A stretch of DNA of 56,626 bases, from NCBI RefSeq assembly GCF_002482385.1, contig NZ_DLFW01000008.1, forward strand, positions 1-56,626, given 5' to 3'. The translations under genes and the position numbers were made by a program. Position 1 is the stretch's first letter, and each line of letters opens with the position of its first letter. The notes under the pieces are model-generated. The model was not told the origin of the DNA, ran no database searches, and saw nothing but the letters and a program-made list of their open reading frames with translations. Shown here piece after piece: positions 25,157 through 34,241 of the stretch. This DNA is from Dysgonomonas sp. UBA7710. Lineage in GTDB: Bacteria > Bacteroidota > Bacteroidia > Bacteroidales > Dysgonomonadaceae.

Positions 25157-25642
25157 ATGGAAATATCACCAAATGCAGATTTCTCAATTGTCATTGATGG
25201 TATCGGTCAGGTAATCCGAATGTGGGAGAATAAGCTGTTAAATCTTCCTGTAGAAACGATATCTGAGAAACGAAACACCCAGAACAGGACAATAAAGCAA
25301 CTGATAGGGCATCTGATAGATTCGGCGTCGAACAATCAGCAGAGAATGGTGCGTTTACAATACAGCACCAATCTTGTATTCCCTGATTATACACAGGATA
25401 ACGATCTCTGGATAGCCATACAGAACTATCAGGAATCGGATTGGATAAGCCTTGTAGGTTTATGGAAGTATTATAATCTTCATATCATTCAGGTGATAAA
25501 GAATGTAGACATATCTAAGCTGGGGAATATATGGACCGATTTCGAAGGCAATGTGGTAACGCTGGAAGATATGATTAATGGCTATCTCGGTCATTTACAC
25601 CTGCATATGGGCGAAATAAAAGAGTTAGCCGACTGGAAATAG
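25157..25642 (+). CDS. DinB-like four-helix metal-binding protein
   Basis: A 161-residue protein of the DinB/YfiT superfamily. The three-histidine site expected for this fold is visible: H in LIGHLIDSASNN (about 52), H in YYNLHIIQ (about 110) and H in GYLGHLHLHMGEI (about 146-150). DinB-like proteins bind a divalent metal and include thiol-dependent S-transferases; many are stress-induced with unknown substrate. It is 25 bases upstream of the dipeptidyl-peptidase gene and may be cotranscribed with it. Confidence 0.85.
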   Translation: MEISPNADFSIVIDGIGQVIRMWENKLLNLPVETISEKRNTQNRTIKQLIGHLIDSASNNQQRMVRLQYSTNLVFPDYTQDNDLWIAIQNYQESDWISLVGLWKYYNLHIIQVIKNVDISKLGNIWTDFEGNVVTLEDMINGYLGHLHLHMGEIKELADWK

Positions 25643-25667
25643 ATAAGAATTTAAATTATATAATTAA

Positions 25668-27740
25668 ATGAAAAAAACAATATTAATAACTATGACCGGA
25701 TTATCAATGATGTTTGCCGGCTGCGGAGGGGGGCAAAAAGCACCGGAGAAGCAGGCTGAAGCGGACACTGTCCCTGCTAATTTCAAATATGAGGTAGATG
25801 CTTTTGCCGACCTCGAAATCCTGCGTTATTACGTTCCCGGATTCAACAATCTGACTTTGGAGCAAAAAGAACTGGTTTATTATCTCTCTATGGCTGCTGT
25901 CGAAGGGCGGGATATTCTTTTCGACCAGAACAACCGGTATAACCTGGCCATTCGCCGCACGCTGGAGGCTATCTATGGAAATTATAAAGGAGATAAGAGC
26001 TCGGCTGATTACAAAGAGTTTGAAGTATATCTCAAGCGTGTGTGGTTCTCTAATGGGATACACCATCACTACGGCGAGGAAAAATTCCTGCCGGGTTTTT
26101 CTAAAGAATTTTTCGCAGAGCAGGTAAAAAACTTACCGGCGGAACTTGTTCCGGTAAAAGAAGGTCAGTCCGTAGATGATTTTATAAAGATGCTTACGCC
26201 TGTCATGTTCGACGCTAAGGTAATGGCAAAGAAAGTGAACCAGTCGGGAGGTGACCTTATCCTTACTTCTGCCAATAATTATTATGGTGAAGGAGTTACC
26301 CAGAAAGAAGTCCAGGACTTTTACGGGGCAATGAAAGATACAACCGACCTTACGCCTATATCTTACGGGCTAAATAGCCGTTTGGTAAAACAAGACGGAA
26401 AACTGGTCGAAAAGGTTTGGAAAGTCGGCGGCTTGTATTCACCTGCAATCGAAAAAATAGTTTTCTGGCTCGAAAAAGCACAGGCTGTAGCCGAGAATGA
26501 CGCGCAAAAGAATGTGATCTCAAAACTTATTTCATATTATAAGTCCGGTGATTTGAAAACGTTCGATCAATATGCGGTGGCATGGGTTGAAGATTTAAAT
26601 TCACAGGTCGATTTTGTAAATGGTTTCACGGAAGTTTATGGAGACGCGCTTGGTATCAAAGCCAGTTGGGAGTCCATTGTAAACTTCAAAAATGTAGAAG
26701 CGACAAAACGTACCGAGATTATCAGTTCAAACGCGCAATGGTTTGAGGATCATTCACCTGTGGACAAAAGTTTCAAAAAGGAAAAAGTAAAAGGCGTATC
26801 TGCCAAAGTAATCACCGTAGCTCAACTTGGCGGAGACTGCTATCCTGCGACGCCTATCGGCATCAATTTGCCGAATGCGGACTGGATACGCAAAGATCAT
26901 GGTTCCAAGTCGGTGACAATAGAAAATATCATGGAAGCATACGACGCGGCAGGCGCGCATACCGGATTTGGTAAAGAGTTTATGTGGTCTGACGCTGAGG
27001 TGAATATGATAAAGGAATATGGCTTCATTACCGATGTTTTACATACCGATCTCCACGAATGTCTGGGACATGGTTCGGGAAAATTACTGCCCGAGGTTGA
27101 TCCTAATGCATTGGGAGAATTCAGTTCTACCATCGAAGAAGCCCGTGCCGACCTGTTCGGACTGTATTTCCTTGCCGATGCCAAACTTGTAGAGTTGGGC
27201 ATTATCCCGAATGCGGACGCTTACAAAGCAGAATACTATAAGTTTATGATGAATGGCCTGATGACACAACTTGTACGTATCGAACCCGGTAAAGACATCG
27301 AGGAAGCGCATATGCGTAACCGCCAGTTGATAGCCAGGTGGGTTTATGAAAAAGGAAAAGCTGAAAATGTTGTCGAATATAAAATAAAAGATGGCAAAAC
27401 ATATGTTGTAGTAAACGATTATGCCAAATTGCGCATATTATTCGGCGATTTACTTGCCGAAATCCAACGAATCAAATCGGAAGGCGATTTCAATGGGGCA
27501 AAAGCTATTGTAGCGAATTATGCGGTAAAAGTTGATCAGAAATTGCATAAAGAAGTGCTGGAGCGTTACAAGACATTGAATATGAAACCATATAAAGGTT
27601 TTGTGAATCCGGTATTCCAATTGGTACAGGATAAGGACGGAAAGATTACCGATGTGAAAATCTCTTATACCGAAGGCTATGCGGAACAAATGATACGCTA
27701 CTCGAAAGAGTTTTCGACATTGCCTACCTATAACGATTGA
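25668..27740 (+). CDS. Dipeptidyl-peptidase III family lipoprotein (M49)
   Basis: A 690-residue zinc peptidase of family M49, which removes dipeptides from the N terminus of short peptides. The zinc site is HECLGH (463-468) with the glutamate ligand in EEARAD (490-495), the pattern of Bacteroidota DPP III. Unlike the cytoplasmic eukaryotic enzymes it has a lipoprotein signal with lipobox cysteine C19 (MMFAGC), so it should be anchored in the envelope and act on periplasmic peptides. Length matches bacterial members. It ends at a strong bidirectional terminator. Confidence 0.95.
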   Translation: MKKTILITMTGLSMMFAGCGGGQKAPEKQAEADTVPANFKYEVDAFADLEILRYYVPGFNNLTLEQKELVYYLSMAAVEGRDILFDQNNRYNLAIRRTLEAIYGNYKGDKSSADYKEFEVYLKRVWFSNGIHHHYGEEKFLPGFSKEFFAEQVKNLPAELVPVKEGQSVDDFIKMLTPVMFDAKVMAKKVNQSGGDLILTSANNYYGEGVTQKEVQDFYGAMKDTTDLTPISYGLNSRLVKQDGKLVEKVWKVGGLYSPAIEKIVFWLEKAQAVAENDAQKNVISKLISYYKSGDLKTFDQYAVAWVEDLNSQVDFVNGFTEVYGDALGIKASWESIVNFKNVEATKRTEIISSNAQWFEDHSPVDKSFKKEKVKGVSAKVITVAQLGGDCYPATPIGINLPNADWIRKDHGSKSVTIENIMEAYDAAGAHTGFGKEFMWSDAEVNMIKEYGFITDVLHTDLHECLGHGSGKLLPEVDPNALGEFSSTIEEARADLFGLYFLADAKLVELGIIPNADAYKAEYYKFMMNGLMTQLVRIEPGKDIEEAHMRNRQLIARWVYEKGKAENVVEYKIKDGKTYVVVNDYAKLRILFGDLLAEIQRIKSEGDFNGAKAIVANYAVKVDQKLHKEVLERYKTLNMKPYKGFVNPVFQLVQDKDGKITDVKISYTEGYAEQMIRYSKEFSTLPTYND

Positions 27741-27772
27741 TTCGGAATCCTGAGTTAGAGAAGAATGAATAT

Positions 27773-27810
27773 AAAAGAATCCTGCAAGATAAATCTTGCA
27801 GGATTCTTTT
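27773..27810. terminator. Bidirectional terminator
   Basis: Perfect 17-base inverted repeat: AAAAGAATCCTGCAAGA, loop TAAA, and its complement. A-rich on the left and T-rich on the right, so it can end both the plus-strand peptidase transcript and the minus-strand gene whose stop is at 27814. Confidence 0.93.
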
Positions 27811-27813
27811 ATA

Positions 27814-28458
27814 TCAGAACATCAGCATTTTCAACCCGAATGATAATCTTAGATATTCCTTCGGCCCCAGATAACTGTTCGTGAAAGCACTGGCGATATA
27901 CAGGTCATTACTGCTTATTTCATAGAACAAAGTGAGGGACTTGGCAAAGAAGCGTTTGTCCGGCGGAATATTATATGTGATCCGTTGTCCCAGATAGATA
28001 TTGAAGCGCATCTTTGTAGAGAATGAGTAATAGCTGTTCGGGTATTTGTCGGGCTCATTTACCCAGAAATCCCCGTCGAAGATAGTATTCACATACAGCC
28101 CGGTAGCCAGGGGATCTATCGAGAAATGTTTATTCAAATTCTTTTTCCATGGGATAAAGTTCTGCTTCAGGGTAAACGTTATTTTAGAACGCTTGGTCGA
28201 ATATTTTGGCAGATATCCAAAGAATATATCCGTTTCCCACTGATTGTTTTTTCCGTAATCCCATCCCAAACCTAATGATATCAGTCCCATTCCACCGGCA
28301 TACTGCACTTTGGTATAATTGGGAATAAGGTTTTCCCATTGCGATTTATACCTCTCAATGCGTCTGTCATAGCCATTTTGGGCAGCAAGTGTATTTGTTA
28401 TAAGAAGCATTACAATAATGCTCAGGCATAATTTATATTTAAAATTCAATAACTTCAT
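27814..28458 (-). CDS. Exported beta-rich protein, probable outer-membrane barrel
   Basis: A 214-residue protein with a signal peptide (ending NTLAAQ). The mature part is rich in alternating aromatic strands (WETDIFFGYLPKYS, KITFTLKQNF, YYSFSTKMRFNIYLGQ, LTLFYEISSNDLYIAS) and ends with LRLSFGLKMLMF, whose terminal phenylalanine fits an outer-membrane beta-barrel. I do not recognise the family. Its start overlaps the end of the exported phosphoesterase gene by 20 bases, so the two are one transcription unit. Confidence 0.75.
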   Translation of the reverse strand: MKLLNFKYKLCLSIIVMLLITNTLAAQNGYDRRIERYKSQWENLIPNYTKVQYAGGMGLISLGLGWDYGKNNQWETDIFFGYLPKYSTKRSKITFTLKQNFIPWKKNLNKHFSIDPLATGLYVNTIFDGDFWVNEPDKYPNSYYSFSTKMRFNIYLGQRITYNIPPDKRFFAKSLTLFYEISSNDLYIASAFTNSYLGPKEYLRLSFGLKMLMF

Positions 28459-29242
28459 AATCGTATGTATCGTCAGGCTTAATTGTCAGCAGTAAATATT
28501 GGCGTCTGGCCACATTCGGAGTACCATAGTACATCACCCCGTCGTTGAACAGGTCGTCTACCTGTGCCCAGTGGTCGTGTGCATTCAGACAAAACTGCAA
28601 TTTCCGGAATTCCTTTATATATCGTTGAAAAACATTAGCTACATTATTATTGAACTGTTCCGAATAAGGGCGTACATGCATTGCAAATATCGTCTTTTCA
28701 TATTCTTCCCTTTCGTCCTTGTATTCCTGTTCTATGAACTGAAAATCGGGAACAGGATGCGAATAGTCGAATTCAAGGGCATTTGTATTCAGACAGATAA
28801 ATTTAGTGTTACCAGCCAGAAACGAAAAGTTCACCTCACCGAATACTTCATGGAAGACATCTATACCATTAGCCAGGCAGTCATGGTTCCCCAGAAGTAC
28901 CACATAAGGCACTTTCAGCTTATTCATAATATCCCTCTGCCACATAAACTCTTTCGTAAGGCCAAAATCCGAAATGTCTCCGCCGTGAATAACGAAATCG
29001 ACATCATTCCGTTTATTTATAGTTTTCACAAAATCCTCGGTTTCATCATAGGCGCGTTGTGTATCCCCCGTCATCACAAAACGGATCGACTTCTTTCCCT
29101 TACAAGACTCTTCTATACGTGCAATGTTTTTTGCATTAATTCCCGTTTCCCCTTTTATACGCCCGTCATAGGGGTGGTACTCTATCATTTCACACGCGGT
29201 GAAAGTCAGAAGAGCAAATAAGGAGATATATATTTTCTTCAT
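28439..29242 (-). CDS. Exported calcineurin-like phosphoesterase (lipoprotein)
   Basis: A 267-residue lipoprotein (lipobox cysteine C17, TFTAC) with a metallophosphoesterase domain: VMTGDTQ, VIHGGDISDFG, LLGNHDCLANG, AMHVRPYSEQ and NAHDHWAQVDDL. The first block has GDTQ instead of the usual DxH, and the last NAHDH instead of GHxH, as in a periplasmic subclass. The substrate is unknown. The following gene, overlapping by 20 bases, encodes a probable outer-membrane protein, which suggests a shared envelope role. Confidence 0.87.
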   Translation of the reverse strand: MKKIYISLFALLTFTACEMIEYHPYDGRIKGETGINAKNIARIEESCKGKKSIRFVMTGDTQRAYDETEDFVKTINKRNDVDFVIHGGDISDFGLTKEFMWQRDIMNKLKVPYVVLLGNHDCLANGIDVFHEVFGEVNFSFLAGNTKFICLNTNALEFDYSHPVPDFQFIEQEYKDEREEYEKTIFAMHVRPYSEQFNNNVANVFQRYIKEFRKLQFCLNAHDHWAQVDDLFNDGVMYYGTPNVARRQYLLLTIKPDDTYDYEVIEF

Positions 29243-29517
29243 AAAAATTTAATAATAGTAAAGCAGGAGCAAGTTTACGGGTAATAATAGTTTTTAGTAT
29301 CCGGTAAGCAGGAAATGTACCGGCACCGGTTCTTTTTTATACTTATTTTAACTAAACAGCGACCTTGTTAACATATTAGGCGACTGAAAAATCTCTTTTC
29401 TTAACGAGTACATGATAAATAAAGAAGTTCAGGTATCAATCATATTTTTTATAAAGGATTACGGGAACGAAGTATTATCGGATTATAATTCCTATCTTTA
29501 TTCTAAAATAATACAAC

Positions 29518-29799
29518 ATGAAATTTAAAGAAGAACAAAAAAATAAATCGGTATTAACGACCAGTTACGTACTGACTAACGGTTCGCCCGTTACCTTCGT
29601 TTTATATGATGAAGACGGCGACTGGCAGCTCTTCGGTGAAGAGGATGTGACCGATGATGAAGATGCCTATCTCGTATCTGTGGACGAAATGCTGGAGATG
29701 GAGCCTGCACTACGCAAATTACCCGATTTACAGCCGGGACAAGCAGCTACCCGCGAAAAGGACAGCACCCGCTGGTTTATAGTAGAGGAGGAAAAGTAG
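29518..29799 (+). CDS. Small acidic protein, DUF2185-like
   Basis: A 93-residue acidic cytoplasmic protein. The arrangement VLTNGSPVTFVLYDEDGDWQ, FGEEDVTDDEDAYLVSVDEM and final RWFIVEE resembles DUF2185 (Imm33-like) domains; the match is from memory and moderate. Function is unknown; such domains occur alone or as immunity-type proteins, and no toxin partner is seen here. It has its own terminator just upstream of miaB. Confidence 0.7.
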   Translation: MKFKEEQKNKSVLTTSYVLTNGSPVTFVLYDEDGDWQLFGEEDVTDDEDAYLVSVDEMLEMEPALRKLPDLQPGQAATREKDSTRWFIVEEEK

Positions 29800-29817
29800 A
29801 TATTTAACATAGCCCGA

Positions 29818-29849
29818 ACGGGATACCTATGCGGTATTCCGTTTTTTTT
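29818..29849 (+). terminator. Rho-independent terminator before miaB
   Basis: 10-base stem ACGGGATACC / GGTATTCCGT with one G-U pair, loop TATGC, then eight T. The miaB -7 box starts two bases after the T-run. Confidence 0.92.
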
Positions 29850-29850
29850 G

Positions 29851-29858
29851 TACTTTTG
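29851..29858 (+). promoter_or_regulatory. -7 element of miaB
   Basis: TACTTTTG matches TAnnTTTG exactly, 63 bases upstream of the miaB ATG and directly after the previous terminator. The -33 region would lie within the terminator hairpin. Confidence 0.55.
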
Positions 29859-29920
29859 CCAGACTGAAACGACTTGAGACAAATCGTTTTTATTTTATTA
29901 TTTATTAAAATTTTATTTCT

Positions 29921-31291
29921 ATGAACAACGAAAAAGGACTGGACTTTAAATCCACGACTGAAACCGGAGAGAAAAAACTGTTCATCGAAACCTATGGCTG
30001 CCAGATGAATGTGGCGGACAGTGAGGTTGTTGCATCTGTAATGCAGATGGATGGTTATACCATGACAGATAAGCTCGAAGATGCCGACGCTGTGTTTGTA
30101 AACACATGTTCGATTCGTGATAATGCCGAACAACGGGTTATCCAGCGACTCGACTATTTCAATGCCCTGAAGAAAAAGAAGAAGTCCAAAATGATTATCG
30201 GAGTTCTTGGGTGTATGGCAGAAAGGGTGAAAGAAGAACTGCACGACAAACATCATGTTGATGTGGTAGTTGGCCCCGATGCTTATCTCGACCTGCCTAA
30301 TCTGGTGGGTGCCGCAGAAAGTGGCGAAAAAGCAATCAATGTCGTTTTGTCAAAAACCGAAACATATAAGGATGTAATACCTTTGCGTATCGGAGGAAAT
30401 CATATTTCGGGCTTTATATCCATTATGCGCGGATGTGATAAGGTTTGTTCGTACTGCATTGTACCTTATACCAGAGGACGTGAGCGTAGCCGTTTGCCTC
30501 AAAGTATATTGAACGAAGTTGCCGACTTACGCGATAAAGGTTTTAAGGAAGTAACTTTGCTGGGGCAGAATGTAAATTCGTACCGCTATGAGAACGAAGA
30601 TGGTACAGTGGTAGACTTTTCCCGTTTACTCGAAATTGTAGCACTCGAAGCCCCCAAAATGCGTATCCGGTTTACCACTTCATACCCAACGGACATGACC
30701 GATGAAACGCTGGAAGTGATAGCGAAGTATGATAATCTTTGCAAATTTATCCACCTGCCCGTACAGTCGGGAAGCAGCCGTATGCTGAATGTAATGAAAC
30801 GTAAGTATGACAGAGAATGGTACCTGAACCGTATCGAGGCTATCAAACGGATTATTCCGGGATGCGGGCTCTCTACGGATATAATGTGCGGATTCCATTC
30901 CGAAACGGAAGAAGACCAGCAGGAAACTTTGTCTCTGATGCGTGAAGTATGCTTCGATTCGGCCTTTATGTTTAAATACTCGGAACGTCCGGGAACATTT
31001 GCGGCTAAGAAATTGGAAGATGATGTGCCCGAAGATGTTAAAATAAAGCGTTTGCAGGAAATTATAGAATTACAGAACGAATGTTCCCTCGAAAGCAATA
31101 AAAGGGACATCGGTAAAGTGTTTGAGGTATTAGTTGAAGGATTCTCCAAACGTTCCAGAGAACAACTGTTTGGACGTACTTCTCAGAATAAAGTTGTTAT
31201 CTTTGACAAGGGAAGTCATCGTATCGGAGATTTTGTAACTGTCAGAATTACAGGGAACACTTCGGCTACATTATTTGGCGAAGCTATATAA
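29921..31291 (+). CDS. miaB: tRNA-2-methylthio-N6-dimethylallyladenosine synthase
   Basis: MiaB adds the methylthio group to i6A37 of tRNAs that read UNN codons. The 456-residue protein has the UPF0004 domain cysteines (ETYGCQMN, NTCSIRD, GVLGCMAER), the radical-SAM cluster motif CDKVCSYC in RGCDKVCSYCIVPYTRGRE, and a C-terminal TRAM domain ending GNTSATLFGEAI. Length is normal. It is preceded by its own promoter and seems monocistronic. Confidence 0.97.
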   Translation: MNNEKGLDFKSTTETGEKKLFIETYGCQMNVADSEVVASVMQMDGYTMTDKLEDADAVFVNTCSIRDNAEQRVIQRLDYFNALKKKKKSKMIIGVLGCMAERVKEELHDKHHVDVVVGPDAYLDLPNLVGAAESGEKAINVVLSKTETYKDVIPLRIGGNHISGFISIMRGCDKVCSYCIVPYTRGRERSRLPQSILNEVADLRDKGFKEVTLLGQNVNSYRYENEDGTVVDFSRLLEIVALEAPKMRIRFTTSYPTDMTDETLEVIAKYDNLCKFIHLPVQSGSSRMLNVMKRKYDREWYLNRIEAIKRIIPGCGLSTDIMCGFHSETEEDQQETLSLMREVCFDSAFMFKYSERPGTFAAKKLEDDVPEDVKIKRLQEIIELQNECSLESNKRDIGKVFEVLVEGFSKRSREQLFGRTSQNKVVIFDKGSHRIGDFVTVRITGNTSATLFGEAI

Positions 31292-31601
31292 GGGTTTATT
31301 TAAATTTTAGCGGAAAATATTATTACAGACTCTGATAAAATATTACTATAAAATTTAAAGAGGCTCTAAGTTATAGATTGAATTAATAATGCATCTTTAA
31401 ATTATAATTTATTTTCATTGTTTTACTTATCGGAGTACTAAATAGCTCTATGACGGTGAAATATATACATAGTTTAGTTATTTTTATTAAAGATTTTTCC
31501 TGCTTTTTCAAAAAGTAACTATATTAGATGTCCGTTTTGGAAAACATAGAAAGGAAATATTTGTTATAGAAAAAAGGATTAATTTAAAAATTTAAAGAAT
31601 T
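31292..31601. other. AT-rich intergenic region before the YtxH cassette
   Basis: No gene, no short-period array and no convincing terminator or TAnnTTTG box were found. It should contain the promoter of the cassette at 31602-32542. Confidence 0.5.
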
Positions 31602-31805
31602 ATGAATAAAACTGGCTCTAATTTATTATTTTTAGCCATAGGCGCAGCATTAGGTGCTGCAGTAGGCTATGTTGCAGCTTCTGATAAGAAAGAAGAATGG
31701 TTAAAAGATATAAACAGCCTTGTAGATAAAGTAAAAGGCAATGTAAAACATGCAGCAGGCAGAGGCCGGGAAAAAATAGATGAGTTGAGGAACGATGTTG
31801 AATGA
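31602..31805 (+). CDS. YtxH-domain small protein
   Basis: A 67-residue protein: an N-terminal glycine/alanine-rich transmembrane helix (LLFLAIGAALGAAVGYVAAS) followed by a charged amphipathic helix (VDKVKGNVKHAAGRGREKIDELRN). This is the YtxH pattern, common in stress-induced envelope proteins. It overlaps the next gene by 11 bases and starts a three-gene cassette. Confidence 0.87.
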   Translation: MNKTGSNLLFLAIGAALGAAVGYVAASDKKEEWLKDINSLVDKVKGNVKHAAGRGREKIDELRNDVE

Positions 31806-32175
31806 CCAGAAAACAGACAAAAGCTTAAATACTCTGGTTGAAGAAATCAAATTAGAACTATTAAGCTATATCAACAAAAGAATCCGGTTATTTAAGCTGG
31901 ATGCTTTTGAGAAGTTGAGTCTCTCGGCTTCTGCAGTAGGATATGGCTTAATAGTTCTGTCTATCGTCGCTGTACTTATGTTCTTCCTGCTTATCGGGCT
32001 GGCATTTTTCATAGGTGAACTTCTGAATAGTCTGGCAGCCGGATTCGGTATTATGGCTCTGTTTTCTTTGTTCGTTCTATTGATCGTTTTTCTGTTCAGA
32101 AGAAAGATAAAAGAATCTATACTGAATAGTACTATAAACTTTTTCAGAGGAATGGAGGATGATGATGAGAAATAA
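31795..32175 (+). CDS. Holin-superfamily-like two-helix membrane protein
   Basis: A 126-residue protein with an amphipathic N-terminal region (LVEEIKLELLSYINKRIRLFKLDAFEKL) and two long transmembrane helices (about 48-72 and 78-102). This matches the Phage_holin_3_6 / DUF1469-type family, which in Bacteroidota is chromosomal and not phage-borne. Function is unknown, probably envelope stress. The last codons overlap the next gene. Confidence 0.82.
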   Translation: MLNDQKTDKSLNTLVEEIKLELLSYINKRIRLFKLDAFEKLSLSASAVGYGLIVLSIVAVLMFFLLIGLAFFIGELLNSLAAGFGIMALFSLFVLLIVFLFRRKIKESILNSTINFFRGMEDDDEK

Positions 32176-32542
32176 ATTAACACCATTAGAAGAACTCCGT
32201 CAGGAAAAAGCAATAGCGAGGCGTGAGTGCGCCGAGAGTGAAGAGCGTCTGGGCGAACACTGGACGTACCTTTCCGATAATGCGGGCCCTCTCCTTTTTC
32301 AGAGCGCCATGAATACCGTACTTCGTCAATTCGGATTCGGACCGAAAGAAAAGTCTAAAGATACCGGAGATAGTGGAACTATAGCGCACAGTGGTTTACT
32401 GGGTAGCCTGATGGCATATTATCCTATTGTATGGGAAATAGTGCAACCGATGCTGTTACGTTTTGTCGTCAAAAAGATAAAGTCTATTTTTTCAGGAAAG
32501 AAAAAGAAAAGACGGAGAGACTGTGACGATGACGACGATTAA
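32159..32542 (+). CDS. Basic-acidic-tailed conserved protein of the YtxH cassette
   Basis: A 127-residue protein with an N-terminal charged helix (LEELRQEKAIARRECAESEERLGEH), a hydrophobic central part (LLGSLMAYYPIVWEIVQPMLLRFVV) and a striking end KKKKRRRDCDDDDD. I do not recognise a family. Three ATG codons (32159, 32162, 32165) are possible. It overlaps the holin-like gene and completes a cassette that I expect to be coexpressed. Confidence 0.8.
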   Translation: MMMRNKLTPLEELRQEKAIARRECAESEERLGEHWTYLSDNAGPLLFQSAMNTVLRQFGFGPKEKSKDTGDSGTIAHSGLLGSLMAYYPIVWEIVQPMLLRFVVKKIKSIFSGKKKKRRRDCDDDDD

Positions 32543-32664
32543 TTCAACCGAAAAAGAAATAACAGGAGACAAGAGAGTGGTGGAGAGCCGTTTTCTTGTT
32601 TTTTGTTCTTAGATAATTCATATTAGCAACTGCCTAAATCTTTTCTTCCTGTATTATAAGTAAA

Positions 32665-33642
32665 ATGCTTACAAATAGAGTTGAAAATATACTGCACAAG
32701 ATGAATATGCACGGCAAAGAGAAACGACCATTTCTTTTTGCTGTTAACTTTGAACTGACTGAAGGTTTTTTTTCAGAAAACCCTTTGGAACAGACAGAGA
32801 TATTATTCGATATAAGGGGGCAAGGTAATTCTCATATAGGAAAACAGACTGAAAACGATATCCTATTTAGTCCGCAACCTCTTACCTATGATACCTATAA
32901 AGCAAAATTCGATATTGTTCATCAAGGTTTATTGAAAGGTTATTCCTATCTTACTAATCTGACGATAAAGACACCTATATCTACTAACCTATCACTCGCT
33001 GATATTTTCGCATATAGTAATGCTCCCTATAAACTGCTATTGCCCGGGCGTTTCGTCTGTTTTTCTCCGGAACGGTTTGTGAAAATATCGGATAAAATTA
33101 TATCTACCAACCCGATGAAAGGGACGATAGATGCCTCTGTTCCCGATGCCGAACGGATAATTCTGAACGACTATAAAGAGACGGCGGAGCACAATACGAT
33201 CGTAGACCTGTTGCGTAACGACCTTAGTATTGTAGCTGACAATGTAAAAGTCAGCAGATTCAGGTATATCGACCGGATAAAGACCAATACAACTGATATT
33301 TTGCAGGTGAGTTCCGAAATCACAGGACGGTTACAGGATGATTGTGCTGATAATTTAGGAGATATCATTTTCGGGATGCTTCCGGCCGGATCTATATCGG
33401 GGGCTCCAAAACCGGCAACCTTAAATATTATCAGAGAGGCCGAAAATGAACTCCGTGGATACTATACCGGAATATTCGGCTACTATGACGGTAAAGAACT
33501 CGATACGGCAGTAATGATACGTTTCATAGAAAGGGAAGATAATCGATACTATTTCCGGAGCGGTGGAGGTATAACAGCCTATAGCGATTGTGAGAGCGAA
33601 TACAAAGAAGTATTAAGTAAAATCTATTTACCTATAATATGA
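32665..33642 (+). CDS. pabB: Aminodeoxychorismate synthase component I
   Basis: A 325-residue chorismate-binding enzyme, the short PabB form without the N-terminal domain of TrpE. It converts chorismate and ammonia to 4-amino-4-deoxychorismate for folate synthesis. Diagnostic motifs are DLLRNDLSIVADNVKV, the active-site region GMLPAGSISGAPKPAT (the alanine-rich PIKGT-like part is NPMKGTID at about 151-158), and ELRGYYTGIFGYYDG. The next gene overlaps by 4 bases and encodes the lyase, so the pair makes 4-aminobenzoate. No pabA glutaminase gene is adjacent. Confidence 0.94.
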   Translation: MLTNRVENILHKMNMHGKEKRPFLFAVNFELTEGFFSENPLEQTEILFDIRGQGNSHIGKQTENDILFSPQPLTYDTYKAKFDIVHQGLLKGYSYLTNLTIKTPISTNLSLADIFAYSNAPYKLLLPGRFVCFSPERFVKISDKIISTNPMKGTIDASVPDAERIILNDYKETAEHNTIVDLLRNDLSIVADNVKVSRFRYIDRIKTNTTDILQVSSEITGRLQDDCADNLGDIIFGMLPAGSISGAPKPATLNIIREAENELRGYYTGIFGYYDGKELDTAVMIRFIEREDNRYYFRSGGGITAYSDCESEYKEVLSKIYLPII

Positions 33643-34238
33643 AGCAACCTGTTTTTACCGAAGCACTAAAAATACTGGACGGTAAGTTTTGTAACCTGCC
33701 TTTTCATCAGGAACGTATTTTTCGCACATCAAAGACCTTTTTTGAAAAGCCTGCACGGATCGACTTATCAGAAAGCGATATTCCCCTTGAATACAGGAAT
33801 GGAATAGTAAAATGCCGTATAATATATTCCGGCCATGTGATAGGTATTGAATATCAACACTACAAGTTCAGAACAATCCGGAAACTTAAATTGGTTGTTG
33901 ATGATGCCATAGACTATTCCTTTAAGTATGCGGACAGACATGATATAGATAACCTTCTCTCCCGAAAACACGAATGTGATGATATACTGATTGTAAAGAA
34001 TGGCTGCATAACCGACACATCATTCAGTAATGTCGTATTCAGAAATGAATCGGGCTTATATACTCCCGCTTCTTATCTGCTGGCAGGGACCAAGCGCCGG
34101 TTATTGCTTGAACAGAGCATAATACAAGAGAAAGAAATCAAAGCAGAGGATATAAAGGAGTATTCAAGACTATATATAATCAATACGATGATAGGCCTTG
34201 AAGATAATGTAAGTCTCGATACTTCTGACCTGATATAG
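33639..34238 (+). CDS. pabC: Aminotransferase class IV, probable aminodeoxychorismate lyase
   Basis: A 199-residue PLP-dependent class IV protein that should release pyruvate from aminodeoxychorismate to give 4-aminobenzoate. The expected PLP lysine lies in FKYADRHDID (about 87-96), and the cofactor-binding region DDILIVKNGCITDTSFSNVVF-type segment and LLAGTKRRLLLE follow. It is short (typical PabC about 270) because the N-terminal domain is reduced, as in several Bacteroidota. Overlap with pabB by 4 bases supports the assignment. Confidence 0.85.
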   Translation: MKQPVFTEALKILDGKFCNLPFHQERIFRTSKTFFEKPARIDLSESDIPLEYRNGIVKCRIIYSGHVIGIEYQHYKFRTIRKLKLVVDDAIDYSFKYADRHDIDNLLSRKHECDDILIVKNGCITDTSFSNVVFRNESGLYTPASYLLAGTKRRLLLEQSIIQEKEIKAEDIKEYSRLYIINTMIGLEDNVSLDTSDLI

Positions 34239-34241
34239 AGT

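Noticed and set aside
31795..32175. Phage holin and prophage remnant
   Set aside because: The holin-like protein belongs to a chromosomal cassette; no lysin, capsid or integrase genes are nearby.
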